From positions 539,839 to 603,838 of the forward strand of contig JADJPD010000005.1 in NCBI GenBank assembly GCA_016713435.1: a stretch of DNA of 64,000 bases, written 5' to 3'. How positions within the stretch are numbered: the first letter of the stretch is position 1; each line of letters begins with the position of its first letter. The stretch comes from Gemmatimonadota bacterium (lineage in GTDB: Bacteria; Gemmatimonadota; Gemmatimonadetes; Gemmatimonadales; GWC2-71-9). A model generated the notes under the pieces. The model made no database searches. It was not told the origin of the DNA and worked only from the letters and a program-made list of their open reading frames with translations. Shown here one piece after another: positions 58,044 through 64,000 of this stretch. Made by a program: the position numbers and the translations under genes.

Positions 58044-59757
58044 TGAAAGTCTGCACCGCCTGCAACGCCCAGTACCCGGACGACACCGTCTTCTGCCCGG
58101 TGGACGGCACGCCGCTGCGGAAGCTGGCGGGCGGCGGCGACCTCGTGGGCGAGGTCGTGGCCGAGCGCTACCACATCAAGAAGAAGCTGGGCGAGGGCGG
58201 GATGGGCCAGGTGTACCTGGCCGAGCACGTGAAGATGGGGCGGCGCTGCGCCATCAAGATCATGTCGCCGGGCTCCATGAACGACGCCGACGCGATCAGC
58301 CGCTTCAACCGCGAGGCGGCCAACGCCAGCCGGATCAACCACCCGCACGTCTGCGCCATCTACGACTTCGGCGAGACGCAGGACGGGCTGATCTACCTGG
58401 CCATGGAGTTCATCGAGGGGAAGAGCCTCACCGACATCATCGAGGAGCACGGCACCCTGCCCCTCCCCCGCGCGGCCGAGATGATCCAGCAGGCCGCCGA
58501 CGCGCTGCAGGCCGCGCACGACCTCGGGATCGTGCACCGCGACCTGAAGCCCGACAACATCATGGTCACCACCACCCGCGGGAAGGACACCATCAAGGTG
58601 GTGGACTTCGGCATCGCCAAGGCGGCGGGCGGCGGGGAGAGCAACCAGAAGGTCACCAAGACGGGCTTCGTGGTGGGCACCCCCGAGTACATGAGCCCGG
58701 AGCAGCTGGCCGGCGATGCCGTTGACGGCCGGAGCGACATCTACTCGCTCGGACTCGTCTTCTACCGGATGATCACGGGGACGACACCGTTCCCCGCGGA
58801 CAGCCAGCAGGAGACGATGATCAAGCGGCTCACCGACGACCCGATCCCGCTGGCGACGGTGCGGCCCGACCTCCGGTTCCCGCCGGAGCTGCAGCGCGTC
58901 CTGGACCGCGTGCTGGCCCGCAACCCGGCCATGCGCTACCCGAGCTCGGCCGACTTCGGGCGCGACCTCAGCAACGTGGTGCAGTCGAGCACCGGGATGA
59001 TCGCGGTGGACGTCGAGGCCGGCACCCAGGTGGTGAAGGCGGAGGACCTCAAGCAGGCGGTGCCGGCCACGCGGGTGGACCCGGCTGCGCGGGCGGTGAA
59101 GGGCAGCCCCACCAGGGCCCAGCCGGCGGCGGCGGCCCCGGCGCTCCCCGCCAAGGGCGGGTTCCCGGTGGTCCCGGTGGCGGTGGGGGTCGTGGCCGTC
59201 GCGATCGGCGTCGGTGCCTGGGCGCTCAAGGGCGGCGGTGGTGCCGCCCCGGATTCGCTGACCCACCCGACCCAGCAGGAGACCACCGGCGTCCAGCCCG
59301 AAACCTCGCGCGACACCGGCACGTCGGCGCAGGCCGATCCGCCGCCGGTGGCACCCGCGGGGAATCCGGGGACGACCCCGGGCGGGACCTCGACGCAGCC
59401 GCTATCGAAGCCGGCCAACCCACGACTGCCCAGGGCAGCACGACCCCGCCGCGGCGGGACTCGGCGATCGCGCCGGTGATCCCCTACCGCACCCTCTCGG
59501 TGCAGCTGCCGGACGTGGACGACGTGTTCGACCCGGCCCTGCGGGATGGGGCGCGGACGAAGGCGGAAGCCATCTACCGGCGCACGGACATCACCGATTC
59601 CCTGCGGGCCGCGGCGGCGTACACGGTCTCCGCCGCCTTCCAGCAGGACAGCAAGTTCCAGCTCGCGCTCAGTTGGGCCGACAGCGCCTACCGGCTCCGG
59701 CCGACCCCGCAATTGCAGACCCACATGAGCCGCCTGCGGCAATCCCTCGGGAACTGA
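58043..59757 (+). CDS. Zinc-ribbon Ser/Thr protein kinase (one frame break)
   Basis: About 571 codons. A short zinc-binding N-terminus (CTACNAQYPDDTVFCPVDG) is followed by a kinase domain at about 42-305 with GEGGMG, lysine 72 in AIKIMS, HRDLKPDN (165-172), DFG (188-190) and SPEQL. A transmembrane helix (VAVGVVAVAIGVGAWAL) and a Pro/Thr-rich linker come next. Near 59390 the frame shifts; the downstream frame (RDSAIAPVIPYRTLSVQLP, then FQLALSWADSAYRLRPTPQL) continues without a start codon of its own and ends in a TPR-like unit. It is coupled to the FHA gene and precedes the PP2C phosphatase by six bases. Confidence 0.9.
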
Positions 59758-59763
59758 GGACTC

Positions 59764-60786
59764 TTGGCCACCGTCCACGTCTCCGTCTTCGGCAAGACCG
59801 ACCTCGGCCGCACCCGCGACCACAACGAGGATACGTTCCTCGTGGCGGACCTCACGCGGAAGGTGGCGAGCCTGCAGCCCGACGTGCGCGAGCACGAGGT
59901 GGGGCCGCGCGGCACGCTCTTCGTGGTGGCCGACGGCATGGGCGGCGCCGCGGCGGGCGAGGTGGCGAGCCGCATGGCGGCCGACGCCATCTTCTCGCAC
60001 ATGACCACGGTGTGGACCAGCGATGGCGACACGAGCGCCAACCGCTTTGCCTACCGGATGAAGGAGGCGGTGGAGCTGGCCAACAACCGGATCCACGCCC
60101 ACGCCCGCGAGCATCCGGAAGTCCGCGGCATGGGCACCACCGCCACCGTGGCCGGCGTGCTCGGCTCCAACCTGTACCTCGCCCAGGTGGGCGACAGTCG
60201 CGCCTACCTGGTGCGCCGGGGCACCTGCACCCAGATCACCAAGGACCAGTCGCTGATGCAGCGCCTGGTGGAGGCGGGCGAGATCACCGAGGAAGAGGCC
60301 GAGCACAGCGAGCGGCGGAACATCATCCTGCAGGCCCTCGGCCCCGACCCGCGGGTCAAGGTGGACCTCACCTGGCAGCCGGTCCAGAAGGGCGACGTGC
60401 TGGTGCTCTGCAGCGACGGGCTCTCAGGCCAGGTGAAGCGGGAGGAGATCGGCCAGCTGGCCAGCGAGACGCCGGACCTGATGGAGCTGTGCAGCAAGCT
60501 GGTGGAGCTGGCCAACGAGCGCGGCGGCCCCGACAACATCACCGCCGTGGCGGCGCGCTTCGGCGGCGAGGCGCTGCCCGAGGCCTCCTCCGACGCCGGC
60601 GTGGGCCACCAGGTCTATCCCCTCGCGGAAGGGGAGGCCACGACCGAGCCGGTGCCGGTGTACACCGGCAGCCCACCGCCCGTGCCGCTCAGCGAGCAGC
60701 CGCCGGCCCACGGCCACAAGGGCGCCATCGGGGCCTTCGCCCTGCTGGCGCTGGCGGTGGTCCTCTACCTGCTCTTTGGCCGGTGA
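59764..60786 (+). CDS. PP2C-family Ser/Thr phosphatase, membrane-anchored
   Basis: A 340-residue phosphatase starting at TTG with GAGGA just upstream. All PP2C motifs are visible: RDHNEDTF, VVADGMGG, GTTATVAGV, QVGDSRAYLVR, CSDGLSG and GGPDNITAV, with the metal-binding aspartates. A C-terminal helix (GAIGAFALLALAVVLYLLF) tethers it to the membrane. It would remove phosphates placed by the neighbouring kinase. The next gene starts two bases after its stop. Confidence 0.95.
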   Translation: MATVHVSVFGKTDLGRTRDHNEDTFLVADLTRKVASLQPDVREHEVGPRGTLFVVADGMGGAAAGEVASRMAADAIFSHMTTVWTSDGDTSANRFAYRMKEAVELANNRIHAHAREHPEVRGMGTTATVAGVLGSNLYLAQVGDSRAYLVRRGTCTQITKDQSLMQRLVEAGEITEEEAEHSERRNIILQALGPDPRVKVDLTWQPVQKGDVLVLCSDGLSGQVKREEIGQLASETPDLMELCSKLVELANERGGPDNITAVAARFGGEALPEASSDAGVGHQVYPLAEGEATTEPVPVYTGSPPPVPLSEQPPAHGHKGAIGAFALLALAVVLYLLFGR

Positions 60787-60787
60787 G

Positions 60788-62241
60788 ATGAAGGCGCAGT
60801 TCACCTTCCTCTCGGGTCCCCGGACCGGGCAGGTGGCCATCTTCAGCCAGCCCTATGTCGGCCTTGGGCGGCATCCCCAGAACGAGCTGCAGTTCGACCC
60901 CGACGAGGACCTCGACGTGTCCGCGCGCCACGCCGGCGTGACGCGCGAGGGCGATCTCTACGTGCTCCGCGACCTGGGGAGCACCAACGGGACGTACGTC
61001 AACAACCGTCGGCTGACCGCCGAGCACGTACTGGCCACCAAGGACGTGATCCGGCTCGGGCCCAAGGGGCCGGAACTGGAGTTCACCGCCATCGGGGGCG
61101 CCCCGCGCCAGGCCATGCCCCCCACCGCGGGCGGGGCGCCCGCGCATGGCACCGCTGTCTTCGGGCACCAGGCTGAACTGCCGCCGCTGCCCCCCAAGCC
61201 GCCGGCCGTGCCGCCCCGCATGCGGCCCACCCCCGGTCCCGGCACCCAGACCAAGATCCAGGCGGCTGTCGCCGCCGAGACGAAGAAGCACCGGCGCACC
61301 ACTTGGGTGCTCGTGGCGCTGCTGGTGGTGCTGGCCGGGGCGTACGTGTGGCAGTCGCGGGTGGCGAGTGCCGCGCTCGCGGCGCAGCGGACGCTGCTGG
61401 TGGCCCAGGTGGACAGCCTGATGGCACAGATGACGGACCTCTCCTCGCGCAGTGAGGGGCTCCGCACCGCCCTCGACTCCGCCCGCGGCGACGCCCAGCT
61501 CCTGCGCCAGCAGCTCGCCGCCGCGCCCGACGACGAGAAGACCATCTCCGAGCTGCGGCACCGGCTCGAGTCGGCGGTGCAGCAGCAGCGGACGCTGGCC
61601 GGTGCGGCCACCCTCGACGCCACCGGCATCGCGGCGCGCAACCGCGACGCCATCGCCATGATCTTCGTGCAGTACGCCGACGGCCGGGTCTTCACCGGCA
61701 CCGGCTTCGTGGTGAAGACCGACCCGCTCGGCGGCTACCTGGTCACCAACAAGCACGTGGTGACCGATTCCGTCACCGGCCAGAACGCCGTCCGCCTCGG
61801 CGTGGTCCCCGAGGGCAGCGACCAGAACTTCAAGGGCGACATCGTCGCGGTGCACCCGAGCGCCGACGTGGCCCTCATCCGGGTGTCGGTGCACCGCGGC
61901 TTTCCGGGCGCCGTGACCCTCGGCGACAGCGCCCCCCTCCCCTCCATGGGCGCCCCGACCGCGACGATCGGCTTTCCGATGGGCCTCGACCTTCAGGGCG
62001 GCAGGACTGGAAGACGGTGGGCGTGGCGGCCACCCTGTCTTTGGGAACCGTGTCCCGGGTGCTGCCGGACCTGCTGCAACTCGACAGCTACGGCGCCCAG
62101 GGGTCCAGCGGCAGCCCCATCTTCGACCGGCAGGGCCGGGTCATCGGCGTCCTGTACGGAGGCCAGCCCGGCAGCAACGGGCGGATCATCTATGCGGTGC
62201 CCGTTCGGGCCGTGCACCAGCTCCTCGCTGCATCGCCCTGA
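60788..62241 (+). CDS. FHA domain-transmembrane-trypsin-like protease fusion (one frame break)
   Basis: About 484 codons. FHA domain at 1-100 (VGLGRHPQNELQFDPDEDLD, SARHAGVT, DLGSTNGTYVNN), proline-rich linker, one transmembrane helix near 175-192 (TWVLVALLVVLAGAYVW), a coiled coil at about 195-270, then a trypsin-like serine protease domain. The catalytic triad is NKHVVT, SADVALIRV and GSSGSP. Near 62000 the frame breaks; one base joins DLQGG to QDWKTVGVAATL. The topology puts the phosphothreonine sensor in the cytoplasm and the protease outside. It is coupled to the phosphatase. Confidence 0.9.
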
Positions 62242-62329
62242 TGCACGTGGGGGTGATGCGGCGCTGCCGCAGCACCTCCGTGTGGCCTGAGTCACCGTCC
62301 CACCTCCCTTCCGCGACGCATGTTGCGGG

Positions 62330-64000
62330 ATGGCTCCCGTCAGCCTCACTCGCCTTCGTCTCGTCACGGACCGCTTCGCCTCGGGGATCGCCCTCGGGGG
62401 GACGCTGCTGTTCGTGTTCGGGGTCGGGGCGGGGGCGTGGTGGACGCTGGGGCAGATCGAAACGGCGGTGCGTGAGTCGGCCCGCCGGAACCTGACCACC
62501 TCGCTGGCCACGGCGCGGGAAGGGGCCCGGCACTGGTCCACACGGCAGCAGGCACTGGCGGCGTCGGTTGCATCGGGCCGCGAGGTGATGGAGGCCACCC
62601 GGCGGCTGCTCGGTGCGCCGGCGGGCAGCCGGGCGGCGGCCCGGGCCGCCGAAGCCCTCGAGGCCAGCCTGGCCGAGCCCCTCCGCACCGCCGGCCTCGG
62701 CGGCTACTGGCTGGTCCGGGCGGATGAGCGGGTGGTCCTGCGGTCCCCTGCCTCCCTGCCCCCGGCGCTCCCGGAGGGGACGGAACCGGTGCTGGCCCGA
62801 GGGCTCGACGGCCTCCCAGGGATCACCCCCCTCCTCACCCCGGAAGACGGACCGCGGCTCGCGGCCTACGCCCCGATCCGGGACGCGCGCGGGATCCCCA
62901 TCGCGGTCCTGGTCCTGCCGCTCCCGGCGGAGCGGGAATTCACCCGGATGGCCGAACTGGGCGCATTCCGCTCGCAGGGCCGCACCCTGTTCTTCGACAA
63001 CGACGGGCACATCCTGGGGGGCAGCCGGTTGAGCCCGGCCAGCGCGGCGCGGCGACTCGAACCGCCGGGCAGCAGCGGCCTGACGCGCATGGCGGCCACC
63101 GCCACCACCGGTCGCGGCGGGGTGGATCTCGATGGCTACGTGGACCACCTCGGCCACCAGGTCGTGGGTGCCTGGGCCTGGGACGACCAGCTGGGCATCG
63201 GCATCGCCACGGAGGCCGAGGTGCGGGAGGCGTACCACGTGGTGGACGTGGCGCGGCAGACCCTGCTCGTGGCCTGCCTCCTCACGATGGTCCTCTTCCT
63301 CGGCGTGGTGGTGACCCTGCTCCACGCCCGGCGCCGCACCGTGGCGCTCTCCGCCATGCAGCGGCGGCTCGCCGCCGTGCTCGAGTCCACCACCGACCCC
63401 GTCTGCTTCGCCAACGCCACCGGGCAGGCATTCTACCTGAACGACGCGGGCCGCGCCCTCATCGGCGGCCCGGGCCACGAGCGCGGGGCGCCCGATGCCC
63501 CGCCCCCGTCCTGGTCCCGCCTGCTGCTCAACGACGCGGCGCTGGCCCTGGCGGCACGCTCGGGCACCTGGAGCGGCGAGCTCTCGATCCTCACGGCCGA
63601 CGGGCGGGAGCTGACGCTGTCGCAGGTGATGCTCTGCCACCGCGACGACGCCGGCAACGTCCAGTTCTACAGCACCGTGGCCCGCGACATCACCGAGCGA
63701 AAGCGGCTCGAGGCGCGCCTCGCCGAGGAGAAGGACCGGGCCGTCGTCACCCTGGGTTCCATCGGCGACGCGGTGCTCCGGACCGATGCGGAGGGGCGCA
63801 TCGAGTACCTGAACCCGGTGGCAGAGGAACTGCTGGGCCAGCCGGCCGCCGAGCTGGCGCGCCGCCCGAGCGGCGAGGTGCTCCGGCTGGTGCACGAGAG
63901 CACGCGGGAGCCGCTCGAGAACCCGGTGGACACCTGCCTCCGCGAGGGACGCGTGGTGGGCCGCACCAACCTCTCGCTGCTGCTCCGCGCCGACGGGCGC
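62330..64000 (+). CDS. Membrane PAS-domain sensor, truncated by window end
   Basis: A frame open for 557 codons to the window edge. In order: a transmembrane helix (ASGIALGGTLLFVFGVGAGA) near residue 20, a large extracytoplasmic sensor domain of the Cache sort (about 45-300; GYWLVRADERVVLRSP, LFFDNDGHILGG), a second helix (TLLVACLLTMVLFLGVVVTL), then two PAS domains (LAAVLESTTDPVCFANATGQ and VVTLGSIGDAVLRTDAEGRI) with the PAC-like STVARDITERKRLE between. The output domain is beyond the window and is probably a histidine kinase or a GGDEF/EAL enzyme. The start is 89 bases after the protease gene. Confidence 0.88.
   Translation, partial: MAPVSLTRLRLVTDRFASGIALGGTLLFVFGVGAGAWWTLGQIETAVRESARRNLTTSLATAREGARHWSTRQQALAASVASGREVMEATRRLLGAPAGSRAAARAAEALEASLAEPLRTAGLGGYWLVRADERVVLRSPASLPPALPEGTEPVLARGLDGLPGITPLLTPEDGPRLAAYAPIRDARGIPIAVLVLPLPAEREFTRMAELGAFRSQGRTLFFDNDGHILGGSRLSPASAARRLEPPGSSGLTRMAATATTGRGGVDLDGYVDHLGHQVVGAWAWDDQLGIGIATEAEVREAYHVVDVARQTLLVACLLTMVLFLGVVVTLLHARRRTVALSAMQRRLAAVLESTTDPVCFANATGQAFYLNDAGRALIGGPGHERGAPDAPPPSWSRLLLNDAALALAARSGTWSGELSILTADGRELTLSQVMLCHRDDAGNVQFYSTVARDITERKRLEARLAEEKDRAVVTLGSIGDAVLRTDAEGRIEYLNPVAEELLGQPAAELARRPSGEVLRLVHESTREPLENPVDTCLREGRVVGRTNLSLLLRADGR

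Overview
The window is 64 kb of very GC-rich bacterial chromosome, densely packed with genes. The mix of genes suggests a member of the Gemmatimonadota or a close relative: many exported lipoproteins, an M56 sensor-type protease fused to HEAT repeats, a GWxTD-family protein, zinc-ribbon Ser/Thr kinases, a B12-dependent ribonucleotide reductase and DUF5916-type outer-membrane proteins. This placement is inferred from gene content only; there is no rRNA or other phylogenetic marker here. I see no tRNA, rRNA, CRISPR array, transposase or phage gene.

Layout. 1-2.3 kb: a YtcJ-like amidohydrolase, a BIME-like inverted repeat and an AT-richer stretch with DnaA-box-like sites. 2.3-4.1 kb: a thiol-redox operon (CcdA-like membrane protein, TlpA-like thioredoxin, exported peroxiredoxin). 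4.2-5.8 kb: ispG of the MEP isoprenoid pathway, bracketed by inverted copies of a palindrome-ended repeat. 5.8-18.1 kb: small, mostly unrelated genes (delta-60 repeat lipoprotein, cupin, EamA-type permease, orphan ExbD, TolC-family protein, lipase-like hydrolase, uridine-kinase-like protein, lipoprotein cytochrome c, methyltransferase). 18.2-22.1 kb: a hybrid histidine kinase and two tandem exported paralogues. 22.2-31.6 kb: a leftward run of three translationally coupled beta-propeller proteins, behind a secreted GMC oxidoreductase with its Tat-exported partner, an NTF2-like protein and an aminotransferase. 31.6-33.7 kb: tightly overlapping small genes.

34.0-40.0 kb: an RND efflux operon (adaptor, pump, outer-membrane factor) behind an ArsR-type repressor; matching dyads lie at both promoters. 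40.1-42.6 kb: a DUF5916-like outer-membrane barrel protein. 42.7-46.7 kb: a BlaI-type repressor, an M56 metalloprotease fused to HEAT repeats, and a second exported HEAT protein. Near-identical 16-bp dyads lie upstream of the repressor and of the second HEAT gene. 47-49.5 kb: nrdJ. 49.9-64 kb: a phospho-signalling region. Leftward are a gamma-carbonic-anhydrase-like protein, a zinc-ribbon/kinase/PEGA/TonB-C protein, a GWxTD-family protein and a lipoprotein amidase. Rightward, from a good sigma70-like promoter, are a zinc-ribbon/FHA protein, a second Ser/Thr kinase, a PP2C phosphatase, a membrane-spanning FHA-trypsin fusion and a PAS sensor cut by the window end.

Quality. At least twelve genes carry single-base frame breaks, several in short G or C runs, with intact family sequence on both sides. 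One gene also holds a 34-G and a 12-C run. I read these as mostly consensus errors and annotate the genes across the breaks.
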